Assembly (NCBI GenBank): GCA_937978655.1
Contig: CALJUX010000050.1
Span: 1-64,000, forward strand
DNA: 64,000 nucleotides
Source of the DNA: an uncultured Chromatiaceae bacterium
GTDB lineage: Bacteria; Pseudomonadota; Gammaproteobacteria; Enterobacterales; Alteromonadaceae
Direction: 5' to 3'
The notes beneath the pieces are model-generated. The model was not told where the DNA came from and made no database searches. It was given only the letters and a program-made list of their open reading frames with translations. This document shows, piece after piece, positions 8,238-16,877 of this stretch (positions are counted from its first letter, which is position 1; each line of letters begins with the position of its first letter). A program made the position numbers and the translations under genes.

Positions 8238-10100
8238 ATGGCGCCTGATATTTCGAACTATCCCCTGCTGGCGAAAGCCAATCTGCCGGCTGAACTCAGA
8301 CAACTGCCACAGGACCAGTTGCCGCGCTTAAGTCATGAACTGCGTGATTATCTGCTGCATTGTGTCAGCCAGAGCAGCGGCCATTTTGCCTCTGGTCTTG
8401 GCGCCATCGAGCTGACCGTGGCGTTGCATTATGTCTATAACACGCCATTTGACCGGGTGATCTGGGACGTTGGCCATCAGGCGTATCCGCATAAGATCCT
8501 GACCGGCCGGCGCGAGCGGATGCCGACTATCCGCCAGCTCAATGGCTTGCACCCGTTTCCTTGCCGCGAAGAAAGCGAATATGACACGCTGACCGTCGGG
8601 CACTCTTCAACCTCGATCAGCGCGGCGCTTGGCATGGCCATCGCGGCCCGTGCCGAGCAAAAAAACCGTAAGGTCGTGGCCGTGATCGGCGATGGCGCTA
8701 TTACTGCGGGCATGGCGTTTGAAGCATTAAACCACGCCGGCGAAGTACGACCGGACATGCTGGTCATTCTCAATGACAACGAAATGTCGATTTCAGAGAA
8801 CGTTGGCGCGCTGAATCGTTATTTTGCCCGGATCCTGTCCGGGAATTTCTATACCAGCCTGCGCGAAGGCGGCAAAAAGATTTTAAGTGGCGTGCCGCCG
8901 TTACACGAACTGGCCAGCCGGGCCGAAGAGCACTTTAAAGGCATGGTGACGCCGGGCACGTTTTTTGAAGAGCTGGGCTTTAATTACATTGGGCCTATCG
9001 ACGGCCACGACGTGCTGAATCTGGTCGACACTATCCGCAATATGCGTCAGCTGAAGGGACCGCAGCTGCTGCACATCGTGACGAAAAAAGGCAAAGGCTA
9101 CGCCCCAGCCGAAAAAGACCCGATTGGCTGGCATGCGGTCAGTAAATTTGACCCGGCCAGTCAGATGCAGCCGAAAAAAGCTGCCAGTCCCAGTTTCTCC
9201 AACATCTTTGGCCACTGGTTATGTGATATGGCAGCGCAGGATAAATTGTTGCATGCCATTACACCAGCGATGCGGGAAGGGTCAGATTTGGTGCAGTTTT
9301 CCAAAACCTACCCGGAACGCTATTACGATGTTGCCATCGCCGAACAACATGCGGTGACTTTGGCTGCCGGCCTTGCCATCGAAGGCTTAAAACCGGTCGT
9401 TGCTATTTATTCCAGCTTCCTGCAGCGTGGTTATGATCAGCTCATCCACGATGTTGCACTGCAAAATCTCGATGTAACCTTTGCCATCGACCGCGCCGGC
9501 ATTGTCGGTGCAGACGGTGCAACCCATCAGGGATCTTTTGATTTAAGTTATCTGCGTTGCGTGCCCAATCTGCTGCTGATGGCTCCGTCGGATGAAAACG
9601 AATGCCGCCAGATGCTCTACACCGCTTATCAGCATGAAGGTCCGGCGGCGGTGCGATATCCAAGGGGTGCCGCAACCGGTGTCACACCGGAACAAGCCAT
9701 GACCACCCTGCCCATAGGTAAAGGGCGGATAGTCCACCAGGGGGCGGATCTCGCCATTCTGGCGTTTGGGCCTTTGTTACATGCAGCGCGGACTACGGCG
9801 CAAACACTGGGCGCAACACTGGTTGACATGCGCTTTGTCAAACCACTGGATTTGGCGCTGCTGCAAAGCCTGGCTGCCACACACAGCAAGTTTGTCACGC
9901 TGGAAGATAATGCCATTGCCGGTGGCGCCGGTTCTGGTGTCAATGAAGCGGTTGCTGCACTGCAATTGCCGGTGCAGTTACTGAATCTGGGGTTGCCGGA
10001 CCAGTTTATCCGCCACGGCAGTCAGGAAGAGCTGTATGCCGAACTGGGTCTGGACAGCGCAGGCATTACCGCGGCGATTCGCCGTCACTTTGCGCTATGA
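8238..10100 (+). CDS. dxs: 1-deoxy-D-xylulose-5-phosphate synthase
   Basis: Thiamine-diphosphate enzyme that joins pyruvate and glyceraldehyde 3-phosphate, the entry step of the MEP isoprenoid pathway. Its 620 residues equal the E. coli length. Motifs include the ThDP-binding GDGAITAGMAFEALNHAG...NDNEMSIS, the histidine regions GHQAYPHKILTGR and HVGHSS-like TVGHSSTSISAALG, and the transketolase-type DVAIAEQHAVTLAAG. Last gene of xseB-ispA-dxs, followed by a clear terminator. Its cofactor links it to thiL elsewhere in the window. Confidence 0.97.
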   Translation: MAPDISNYPLLAKANLPAELRQLPQDQLPRLSHELRDYLLHCVSQSSGHFASGLGAIELTVALHYVYNTPFDRVIWDVGHQAYPHKILTGRRERMPTIRQLNGLHPFPCREESEYDTLTVGHSSTSISAALGMAIAARAEQKNRKVVAVIGDGAITAGMAFEALNHAGEVRPDMLVILNDNEMSISENVGALNRYFARILSGNFYTSLREGGKKILSGVPPLHELASRAEEHFKGMVTPGTFFEELGFNYIGPIDGHDVLNLVDTIRNMRQLKGPQLLHIVTKKGKGYAPAEKDPIGWHAVSKFDPASQMQPKKAASPSFSNIFGHWLCDMAAQDKLLHAITPAMREGSDLVQFSKTYPERYYDVAIAEQHAVTLAAGLAIEGLKPVVAIYSSFLQRGYDQLIHDVALQNLDVTFAIDRAGIVGADGATHQGSFDLSYLRCVPNLLLMAPSDENECRQMLYTAYQHEGPAAVRYPRGAATGVTPEQAMTTLPIGKGRIVHQGADLAILAFGPLLHAARTTAQTLGATLVDMRFVKPLDLALLQSLAATHSKFVTLEDNAIAGGAGSGVNEAVAALQLPVQLLNLGLPDQFIRHGSQEELYAELGLDSAGITAAIRRHFAL

Positions 10101-10142
10101 TGGCTGTGATTTAACCTTTGCGCAGCCAGCGCAGCAAAGCAC

Positions 10143-10169
10143 AGCCCGGTCACGTACCGGGCTTTTGTT
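10143..10169 (+). terminator. Terminator after dxs
   Basis: Stem AGCCCGGT/ACCGGGCT (8 bp) with loop CACGT, followed by TTTGTTT. It lies 42 bases after the dxs stop, in the gap before the convergent GGDEF gene. Confidence 0.85.
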
Positions 10170-10190
10170 TGCCGCCGCAGCCCGTTTGGC

Positions 10191-13100
10191 TCAGTTCAGC
10201 ACGTTGTCCTGTTGCCGGCCGCTGTGCAGTTCAAACCAGGCGACGCCGTCGGCCAGTAATTTTTCAATTTGCGCTTCGATATGATCAGAGTCTTCAAACT
10301 CAAAGGCATCGACCTGACGGTCAAATTGAATGGTCGCCACGCCATTGCGGCCATTGTGCTTCACATGAAACAGCGCCAGTTCTGCCAGCTGTAACGAGAT
10401 CTCCCAGCCAATAAGCTGGCCACCGAGCAATTCCAGCGGATAAATCGCATAACCGACCGAACACTGCACCGCAACCGAGCGACCATCCGGCAACACAAAT
10501 GGCTCAGCGCCCACCAGTTCATTCAGGCGACAGGCAAAATCCCGCACCATGTCCAGTGGCACATCCCGCAGCACCAGCATAAATTCCTCACCGGCGTAAC
10601 GGACGACATAATCCGAGCCCCGGGTCTCGCGGATCAGCAAGCCACTGACCTGCTGCAGAATACTGTCGCCGGCGCTGTTGCCAAATTTATCGTTAATTAC
10701 TTTAAAGTTATCCAAATCGAGCTGCATCAGCGCGATGCACTTGTTCTGCGCCAGCATCGATTCCCGGTTACGCTGGTAATGTTCAATATCTTTTGGTAAT
10801 TGTTCAAACAGAAAACGCCGGTTACGCAGCCCGGTCAGCGCGTCTTTGTGCGTCAGTTGCGATAACTGTTCGTTCAGTTCATTCAGCCGGATATTTGACG
10901 TTTCCAGCTCTGCCGTACGCAGTTTCACCAGCTTGGTCAGTTCAGCTTCACGCAGCTGCACATTGCGCCGCACCAGCCAGAACAAGCCATAGAGCACAAA
11001 GAGCCCCAGCAACAGCCACAAACCACGATACATCACGGTTTCATCAAAACGCCGCGGGATCACCAGTTCAAGTTCGGTCTGCCCGGCAACCTCCCAGCTT
11101 TGATTCAGGTTACGCGCCTGCAGGCGGAACTGATAACGGCCGGCCGGTAAATTGGTATAAATCGCTTCCCGCCGGCTGCCGACCAGATGCCAGTCCTGAT
11201 CAAAGCCAGCCAGCTGGTAGCGGAATTCCAGCGCCATCGGCTTCAGAAAATCAATGGCGGTATAGCGCACTGACACATTTCGCTCATCAGTTTCCAGCAC
11301 CAGCCGGTTTTGTTCCGGTAACAGACTGTAGTTTTTCTGCGCCTGTACCTGCTGAATGATCGGCTGATAACTCAGGCTGCTGCTCGCTTTGAGTTTTACC
11401 GGCACGGCCACCAGACCTTTAAGTGTCGGATACCACAACTGGTCCTGCCAAAACGCAACCTTGCTGGCACCGGAACCATTACAGCAGCGTCCCGGCGCCG
11501 TGCCTAACTGACGTTCATAGGGCGTCAGTACTTCTTCAAACAGATTGCGCCCGGATGGCTCTTCACTGACGTGCTGCGGCTGAAACCGGAACAGCCCTTT
11601 GAGCGTGCTGACCCAGACATAGCCGGTCCCTTCGTCATAATACAGACTGACAACAGGTTCAAACGGCAGCCCGTTTGACGTATCAAACTGCAGCCATTTG
11701 CCGTCAAATAACCGGACAAACAGGCCATCGTCCACTGTCCCCACCACCAGCGGGCCGTGCGGCAGCTGCAACATGGTGGTGACAAAAGCGTTGTACAGCG
11801 GAGTCCCGAGGCCAATCCGCAGCAGTTTGTCCTGCTGATACTGATAAGCCCCGCGGGTGGTACCGACCAGCAATTTCTCCGGATGGTCCCTGACAAAAGT
11901 GATGACACTGGATTCGAATTCGTGATTGAGCGCAAAGGGGCTGAGTTCTTGCTGATATTGGAACAGACCATCATTGGTGCCAATCCAGAACCCGCCGGCC
12001 TGACGCTTTTTAATCGTCTTGGTTTTGACACCGCGTAATGCTTCGGTAAATACCGTCAGTGTGCCATCAGGCAAAGACAAACGTTTGGGCCCGTTGTCCG
12101 TCGCCAGCAGCCAGCTGCTGCCGTCTGGCTCTAAATCCTGGACAACGTTGAGCGGTGTTTCGCCACTGAGCCTGATCTCAGCGTAACGCTGCGCCTGATC
12201 GAGAAAACCCAGCTGATGACTGGACGCAATCAGCAAACGATTATCGTCTGTGCGCACCACACTGCGCACCACCGCGTCCTGCTGGCCATCCCCGACCACC
12301 CGTTTGATTTTGCCGCGGCTGACGCGATACAGACCGTCGCCAAAACTGCCCAGCCAGACGTTTTGTTGGCGATCTTCATAAATATCATTAAATTGCGTGG
12401 CACTGCCCAGTTCATCGCGGCTGATCACCTGCCACTGTTGTTGCTGGTGGCGATAAAATAACTTGTCATAACTCGATACCCAGTCGCCATTCTGGCTGTC
12501 ATGATACAGCTGGAATACCGGCACGCCGCGCTCCAGCGGCACATCAGCCGGTACCACGGCGCCCGTGCTGTCGACCTGGTAATAGCCCTGCTCACTGGCC
12601 AGATACATCACGCCATGCTGCCACAACAAATCATAAATCGGGTGCTGTGCCAAATCGGCTGGCAGGCTGATTTTATCCAGCTGACCGTTGCGCGCCAGCT
12701 TGTACAGGAACCGGCTGCTGCTGACCCAGACGTGCTCAGGCGTCACGGCAATCTGACTGACCGCCTCTTTAATTTCTTCAACCCGGCTGACCTTGCCATC
12801 ACGGATGCGGAACAGATTGTCAGCCGCTACCCATATTTCCCGATCGCCAACTTCAGCAATAGCCGTAACCTCGCCGAGGATATTAAAACGATCAAATTTT
12901 AAATCGCGACTGTTCAGGCCAGACAGCCCCGTCATAGTCCCCACCCAGATATAGCCCTGACTGTCGGTGTATAAACGGGTGATCACGTTACCAATCAGCT
13001 GGCGGCGGGTATTGTTACTGCTGAAACTTTCAAAATGGGTGCCGTCAAAGCGGTTCAGGCCTTCGAGTGTACCCACCCACAGATAACCTTGCTGATCCTG

Positions 13101-13259
13101 TGTGACCGCTCTGACTGAGTTGTTTGACAAGCCGTCAACAGAGGTCCATTGCTTGATGTCGTAGTCATAAATTGACTGGGCTGTTTGGGCGAACGCCAGC
13201 AGCGGGCTGGCGGCAAACAGCGAAATGAGAAGACAAAAATAGAATTTTTTCAGAGACAT
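10191..13259 (-). CDS. Large sensor with two-component-regulator propeller, Y_Y_Y and GGDEF domains
   Basis: 1022 residues. The N-terminus FYFCLLISLFAASPLLAFAQ looks like a signal peptide. About residues 35-640 carry repeated propeller motifs (SNNSVRAVTQDQQGYLWVGT, NRFDGTHFESFS and similar). A Y_Y_Y domain follows (LEFRYQLAGFDQDWH, YTNLPAGRYQFRLQARN), then one membrane helix near 745 (GLWLLLGLFVLYGLFWLV), a short coiled coil and a GGDEF domain (DALTGLRNRRF). The active-site motif is AGEEF at about 889, with an I-site RGSD five residues before it. Likely a periplasmic-sensing diguanylate cyclase with product inhibition. The signal is unknown. Activity with A in the first position is plausible but unproven. 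It lies 28 bases after pgpA with no terminator seen. Confidence 0.88.
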   Translation of the reverse strand: MSLKKFYFCLLISLFAASPLLAFAQTAQSIYDYDIKQWTSVDGLSNNSVRAVTQDQQGYLWVGTLEGLNRFDGTHFESFSSNNTRRQLIGNVITRLYTDSQGYIWVGTMTGLSGLNSRDLKFDRFNILGEVTAIAEVGDREIWVAADNLFRIRDGKVSRVEEIKEAVSQIAVTPEHVWVSSSRFLYKLARNGQLDKISLPADLAQHPIYDLLWQHGVMYLASEQGYYQVDSTGAVVPADVPLERGVPVFQLYHDSQNGDWVSSYDKLFYRHQQQQWQVISRDELGSATQFNDIYEDRQQNVWLGSFGDGLYRVSRGKIKRVVGDGQQDAVVRSVVRTDDNRLLIASSHQLGFLDQAQRYAEIRLSGETPLNVVQDLEPDGSSWLLATDNGPKRLSLPDGTLTVFTEALRGVKTKTIKKRQAGGFWIGTNDGLFQYQQELSPFALNHEFESSVITFVRDHPEKLLVGTTRGAYQYQQDKLLRIGLGTPLYNAFVTTMLQLPHGPLVVGTVDDGLFVRLFDGKWLQFDTSNGLPFEPVVSLYYDEGTGYVWVSTLKGLFRFQPQHVSEEPSGRNLFEEVLTPYERQLGTAPGRCCNGSGASKVAFWQDQLWYPTLKGLVAVPVKLKASSSLSYQPIIQQVQAQKNYSLLPEQNRLVLETDERNVSVRYTAIDFLKPMALEFRYQLAGFDQDWHLVGSRREAIYTNLPAGRYQFRLQARNLNQSWEVAGQTELELVIPRRFDETVMYRGLWLLLGLFVLYGLFWLVRRNVQLREAELTKLVKLRTAELETSNIRLNELNEQLSQLTHKDALTGLRNRRFLFEQLPKDIEHYQRNRESMLAQNKCIALMQLDLDNFKVINDKFGNSAGDSILQQVSGLLIRETRGSDYVVRYAGEEFMLVLRDVPLDMVRDFACRLNELVGAEPFVLPDGRSVAVQCSVGYAIYPLELLGGQLIGWEISLQLAELALFHVKHNGRNGVATIQFDRQVDAFEFEDSDHIEAQIEKLLADGVAWFELHSGRQQDNVLN

Positions 13260-13287
13260 AGCAGCCTGTATACCGGGAAAACGGATG

Positions 13288-13758
13288 TTACAGCGCTAAC
13301 GATACACCATGCAGTAAGCTACACGCCAGCAATCCGGCAACGATGTCGTCGGCCATCACTCCGAGCCCACCGGTGACATGCTGATCAAAAAATCGCACCG
13401 GCCAGGGTTTCACAATATCTAAAAAGCGAAATAACACAAAACCTGCCAATAGCCAGGGCCCGCTCATTGGCAATGCCCACATGGTTATGGCAAAACCAAC
13501 CACTTCGTCAATCACGATGCCACCATGATCTTCAACCCCCAAATCGCGGCTGGTACGTTCACTGACATACACACCCAACACGGCCAGCAGCAGGATCAAC
13601 ACAGCCGAGGCGGTTAATGGCAGCAGGGCCAGGCCACATACCAGCGGGATAGCAAAGGCAGTGCCGACAGTACCCGGCGCCTTGGGTGACAAACCGGCAC
13701 CAAGACCGATCGCCAGCCAGTGTTGCCAGCTTTTCAGATTAAAGGGTTGTTTTCTCAT
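13288..13758 (-). CDS. pgpA: Phosphatidylglycerophosphatase A
   Basis: Removes phosphate from phosphatidylglycerophosphate to give phosphatidylglycerol in the inner membrane. It has 156 residues. The family signature GLGAGLSPKAPGTVGT is near the N-terminus, and GGIVIDEVVGFAITMW is the second conserved acidic region. Three or four hydrophobic segments are present. Its ATG overlaps the thiL stop by one base, so the two are translationally coupled. The nusB-thiL-pgpA order is common in gammaproteobacteria. Confidence 0.95.
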   Translation of the reverse strand: MRKQPFNLKSWQHWLAIGLGAGLSPKAPGTVGTAFAIPLVCGLALLPLTASAVLILLLAVLGVYVSERTSRDLGVEDHGGIVIDEVVGFAITMWALPMSGPWLLAGFVLFRFLDIVKPWPVRFFDQHVTGGLGVMADDIVAGLLACSLLHGVSLAL

Positions 13759-14717
13759 CAGAAATGCTGATATCCGCTGTGTTGATAGACAAAAGGTTGG
13801 TCCAGATGACGCAATTCGAGTTTACCGGTCGCGCCAGTGATGCGACCAATACAAGTCACAGGGACACCATAGGGCGACAGTAACACTTCCAGCGATCCGC
13901 GTTTATCTTCCGGCACCGTAAACAACAGCTCATAGTCTTCGCCGCCGGACAGCGCACATTGCAGCGCCTGCTGCCAGTCGCAGCTGTCTTTCAGTGCCTG
14001 TGACATTGGGATCTTCGCGATATCGATGATGGCGCCGACTCCTGAACGTTGCAGGATATGCGGTAAGTCACCACACAGGCCGTCAGAGACATCCATACAG
14101 CTGCTGGCGATGGTCCGCAGCGCCTGCCCTATCGCTACCCGGGCCGTTGGATAATGAAAACGTTGCAGGATATGACCACGATGTTTTTTACTGACCTCCA
14201 CCTGGTTTTGTTCCAGTTTCAGCCCGAGTGCCGCATCGCCCAGTGTGCCTGTGACATACACATAATCACCTACTTTGGCGCCGGCTCGGCTTAACGCCTT
14301 GCCACGCGGCACAATGCCCTTGGCACATAAAGTCAGTGTCAGCGGGCCGCGCGTGGTATCGCCGCCCACCAGCTGGCAGTTGTAATAATCAGCCGTTTCA
14401 CTTAAGCCTTCGGCAAAAGCTTTCAGCCAGTCATTTTCCACCGCAGGCAGAGTGAGACCAAGCGACAACCAACAGGGCTCAGCCCCCATTGCCGCCAGAT
14501 CACTGACATTGACCGCGACCAGTTTATGACCGAGCGATCGGGGGTCGACATTTGGGAAAAAATGCACGCCCTGTACCATCGTATCCGTCGTGACCACCAA
14601 ATCAAAGCCATCACGCACCTGGATCACGGCGCCGTCGTCGCCCACGCCAATACTGACGTCATTGCGACGATAACCGGAGCGGGCAAAACATTGTTCTATC
14701 AGTTCAAACTCGTGCAT
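13758..14717 (-). CDS. thiL: Thiamine-monophosphate kinase
   Basis: Phosphorylates thiamine monophosphate to the active cofactor thiamine diphosphate. It has 319 residues and is a PurM/AIR-synthetase-like kinase with SIGVGDDGAVI, VVTTDTMVQGVHF and VSDLAAMGAEPCWLSLGL at the N-terminus, and DVSDGLCGDLPHIL and ALSGGEDYELLFT later. I chose ATG 14717 (MHEFELIEQCF) because thiL products begin with an F-LI segment. The longer frame upstream covers the hairpin and the end of nusB. No Shine-Dalgarno sequence lies at the normal distance. A hairpin with a T-run abuts the start codon (described separately). Confidence 0.95.
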   Translation of the reverse strand: MHEFELIEQCFARSGYRRNDVSIGVGDDGAVIQVRDGFDLVVTTDTMVQGVHFFPNVDPRSLGHKLVAVNVSDLAAMGAEPCWLSLGLTLPAVENDWLKAFAEGLSETADYYNCQLVGGDTTRGPLTLTLCAKGIVPRGKALSRAGAKVGDYVYVTGTLGDAALGLKLEQNQVEVSKKHRGHILQRFHYPTARVAIGQALRTIASSCMDVSDGLCGDLPHILQRSGVGAIIDIAKIPMSQALKDSCDWQQALQCALSGGEDYELLFTVPEDKRGSLEVLLSPYGVPVTCIGRITGATGKLELRHLDQPFVYQHSGYQHF

Positions 14718-14740
14718 AAAAAAGCCGACTTTCGCCGGCT
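14718..14740 (-). terminator. Hairpin with T-run directly before the thiL start
   Basis: On the minus strand the stem AGCCGGC/GTCGGCT (7 bp, one G-T pair) closes a GAAA tetraloop and is followed by six T that run straight into the thiL ATG. It looks like an intrinsic terminator or attenuator inside the rib-nusB-thiL-pgpA operon. GGAG lies just on the far side of the hairpin, 23-26 bases from the ATG, and folding would bring it close to the start codon. Confidence 0.6.
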
Positions 14741-14745
14741 CTCCA

Positions 14746-15159
14746 TCAGTTTGGTCGCAGTAGCCTGACTGCTTTATCGAGGATGCCGTTGACAAATTTA
14801 TGACTGTCATCGGCGGCGAAGGCTTTGGCGAGTTCAATCGCTTCGTTGATCACCACTTTGTAGGGTACATCAGGACGGAACTTCAGCTCGTAGGCCGATA
14901 CGCGCAAAATGGCTTTTTCCACCAGGTCGACTTCTTCAAACGGACGTTCGACAAAGGGCTTTAATGCATCGTCGAGCACATTAAGATTGACTACGACCCC
15001 GCGCAATAAATCCTGAAAAAAACCAACATCCAGATGTTTGGTATTTTGTTCCAGCAACAGCTGTTGCTCGATATCACCAATCGGGTTTTTGCTGACCTGC
15101 CAGCTATAAATCCCTTGAACAGCCAGCGAACGCGACTGACGACGTACATTCGGTTTCAT
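14746..15159 (-). CDS. nusB: Transcription antitermination factor NusB
   Basis: Binds boxA RNA with NusE (S10) in rRNA antitermination complexes. It has 137 residues and is all-helical. It has the typical N-terminus RRQSRSLAVQGIYSWQ, the central VDLVEKAILRVSAYELKF, and the C-terminal PYKVVINEAIELAKAFAADDSHKFVNGILD (key parts VINEAIELAK and FVNGILD). It starts 9 bases after ribH ends, so the two are in one operon. Confidence 0.97.
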   Translation of the reverse strand: MKPNVRRQSRSLAVQGIYSWQVSKNPIGDIEQQLLLEQNTKHLDVGFFQDLLRGVVVNLNVLDDALKPFVERPFEEVDLVEKAILRVSAYELKFRPDVPYKVVINEAIELAKAFAADDSHKFVNGILDKAVRLLRPN

Positions 15160-15168
15160 GCAAAAATC

Positions 15169-15633
15169 CTAGAGTTGAGCCAGTACGTTGACCATTTCCA
15201 GCGCAGAAGACGCTGCTTCTCCGCCTTTATTGCCCATTTTAGTACCGGCCCGTTCGATAGCCTGCTCGATACTTTCGACCGTCAGCACGCCAAAAGACAC
15301 CGGCAAACCATATTGCATCATGACCTGTGCGATGCCTTTGGTGCATTCACCGGCGACATACTCAAAGTGTGGAGTGCCACCGCGGATCACTGCACCCAGT
15401 GCGATGATGGCATCATATTGTTTGCTGGCAGCTACTTTTTGCACTGCCAGGGGTAATTCAAAAGCACCCGGGATCCGTACGACCGTGATATCGGCGTCGT
15501 CGACATTACCGACGCGCTTTAAGGTATCTACGGCACCGTCGAGCAGACTTTCGACGATAAAGCTGTTAAAACGCGCCACAACGATGGCAAACTTTTTTCC
15601 TTTGGCGGACAAGCCAGCTTCAATCACCTGCAT
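15169..15633 (-). CDS. ribH: 6,7-dimethyl-8-ribityllumazine synthase
   Basis: Condenses 3,4-dihydroxy-2-butanone 4-phosphate with 5-amino-6-ribitylaminouracil, the step before riboflavin synthase. It has 154 residues. The substrate motifs are IVVARFNSFIVESLLDGA, RIPGAFELPLAVQK and ALGAVIRGGTPHFEYVAGE, with the catalytic His in the last, and VSFGVLTVESIEQAIERAG follows. Normal length. It sits between ribBX and nusB. Confidence 0.97.
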   Translation of the reverse strand: MQVIEAGLSAKGKKFAIVVARFNSFIVESLLDGAVDTLKRVGNVDDADITVVRIPGAFELPLAVQKVAASKQYDAIIALGAVIRGGTPHFEYVAGECTKGIAQVMMQYGLPVSFGVLTVESIEQAIERAGTKMGNKGGEAASSALEMVNVLAQL

Positions 15634-15663
15634 CGGAGATCCTCTTTTATGAAGTACTTTGTG

Positions 15664-15699
15664 AAAAAGGCCGCATATGATAGCACAAGTCCGGCCTTT
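15664..15699 (-). terminator. Hairpin between ribBX and ribH
   Basis: Minus-strand stem AAAGGCCG/CGGCCTTT (8 bp) with an 18-base loop, followed by TTTTTC. It lies in the 87-base gap between the ribBX stop and the ribH start and could terminate or attenuate part of the operon transcript. The large loop lowers confidence. Confidence 0.5.
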
Positions 15700-15720
15700 G
15701 CCATCCTGCTTTTATTCAGC

Positions 15721-16830
15721 TTATTCTGAAACGTAATCGACCACTTCCAGACCAAAACCAGACAAAGCGTGATAACGTTTTGGCTGACTGAGTAAGCGCA
15801 TCTTTTTCACGCCAAGGCTGGCCAAAATCTGCGAGCCAACACCAACATTACGGCTGGTGCCTTTCCAGCCGGCAGCTCTTGGTTTTTCACCCCGGTCTTC
15901 AGCAGCAAAATATTCCACAGTGCGGATTAAATCGTCGGTGGATTCTTGTTTGCCTAACAACACCAGCACACCGCCCTCCTGCTGAATACGTTCCATTGCG
16001 CATTGCAGCGAAAAACTGCGGTTGGCGCCACGGTTGGACAGCAGTAAATCGCTGAAAGTGTCGTGCAGATGTACCCGCACTAAAGTGGGTTTGTCGGCGT
16101 CAATCTCGCCTTTAACCAGCGCAAAATGCAGTTGGTTGTCGATAGTGTCGCGGAAAGTCACCAGCTCAAAATCACCAGCGGCAGTCGGTAAATGACAACG
16201 TGCGACCTGTTCGATGGTGGTTTCGTTTAAATTACGGTATTCAATTAAATCGGCGATAGTGCCGATTTTAATGCCATGTTTGGCGGCAAATTTTTCCAAA
16301 TCCGGCCGGCGCGACATAGTGCCGTCTTCGTTAAGGATTTCGACAATCATCGCCGCAGGTTCTAGACCGGCCAGCCGTGCCAAATCACAACCGGCTTCGG
16401 TGTGACCTGCGCGCACTAATACACCACCATCCTGCGCCATCAATGGGAATATATGACCCGGCTGCACTATGTCAGCAGGTTTGGCATCGCGTGCGACAGC
16501 GGCTTTGACCGTACGGGCGCGGTCGGCCGCGGAAATACCGGTGGTAACGCCTTCGGCCGCTTCAATCGACACGGTAAAAGCGGTGGAAAACGGCGATTTG
16601 TTTTTATCGACCATCAGCTGCAAATCCAGCTGTTTGCAGCGCTGGCGCGTCAGCGTCAGACAAATCAGGCCACGGCCATGGGTTGCCATAAAATTCACTG
16701 CATCCGGTGTGACATATTCGGCCGCCATCACCAAATCGCCTTCGTTTTCACGGTCCTCGTCATCCATCAGAATGACCATTTTGCCGTTGCGGATATCGTC
16801 AATAATTTCGGCTGGGGTATTTAATTGCAT
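15721..16830 (-). CDS. ribB: 3,4-dihydroxy-2-butanone-4-phosphate synthase fused to a degenerate GTP cyclohydrolase II domain (RibBX type)
   Basis: 369 residues. The N-terminal RibB half (about 1-200) is intact: DDEDRENEGDLVMAAE, HGRGLICLTL and HTEAGCDLARLAG. It makes the four-carbon unit of riboflavin from ribulose 5-phosphate. The C-terminal half aligns in position with RibA (VRVHLHDTFSDLLLS), but the zinc-cysteine motif around SECLTGD...RCDC is replaced by a stretch whose only cysteine is in SLQCAMER. The RQEGRG-type GTP-binding motif is KQESTDDL. GTP cyclohydrolase II activity is therefore unlikely, and a separate ribA is expected elsewhere. Annotating it as bifunctional RibBA would be misleading. 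Confidence 0.93.
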   Translation of the reverse strand: MQLNTPAEIIDDIRNGKMVILMDDEDRENEGDLVMAAEYVTPDAVNFMATHGRGLICLTLTRQRCKQLDLQLMVDKNKSPFSTAFTVSIEAAEGVTTGISAADRARTVKAAVARDAKPADIVQPGHIFPLMAQDGGVLVRAGHTEAGCDLARLAGLEPAAMIVEILNEDGTMSRRPDLEKFAAKHGIKIGTIADLIEYRNLNETTIEQVARCHLPTAAGDFELVTFRDTIDNQLHFALVKGEIDADKPTLVRVHLHDTFSDLLLSNRGANRSFSLQCAMERIQQEGGVLVLLGKQESTDDLIRTVEYFAAEDRGEKPRAAGWKGTSRNVGVGSQILASLGVKKMRLLSQPKRYHALSGFGLEVVDYVSE

Positions 16831-16877
16831 CTCAAATCCTCGGGTGCAGGGTTTAGTCTTGCCTGTTTGGCCAAGAC

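Noticed and set aside
10793..11359. 188-codon plus-strand frame within the GGDEF sensor gene
   Set aside because: Antisense shadow of a gene with clear domains, with no ribosome binding site or homology that I can see.
11525..12031. 168-codon minus-strand frame inside the propeller region
   Set aside because: A different frame of the same strand as the 1022-residue protein. Open only because of its repeat composition.
16831..16877. FMN riboswitch before ribB
   Set aside because: Only 47 bases separate ribE and ribB, with none of the conserved FMN blocks.
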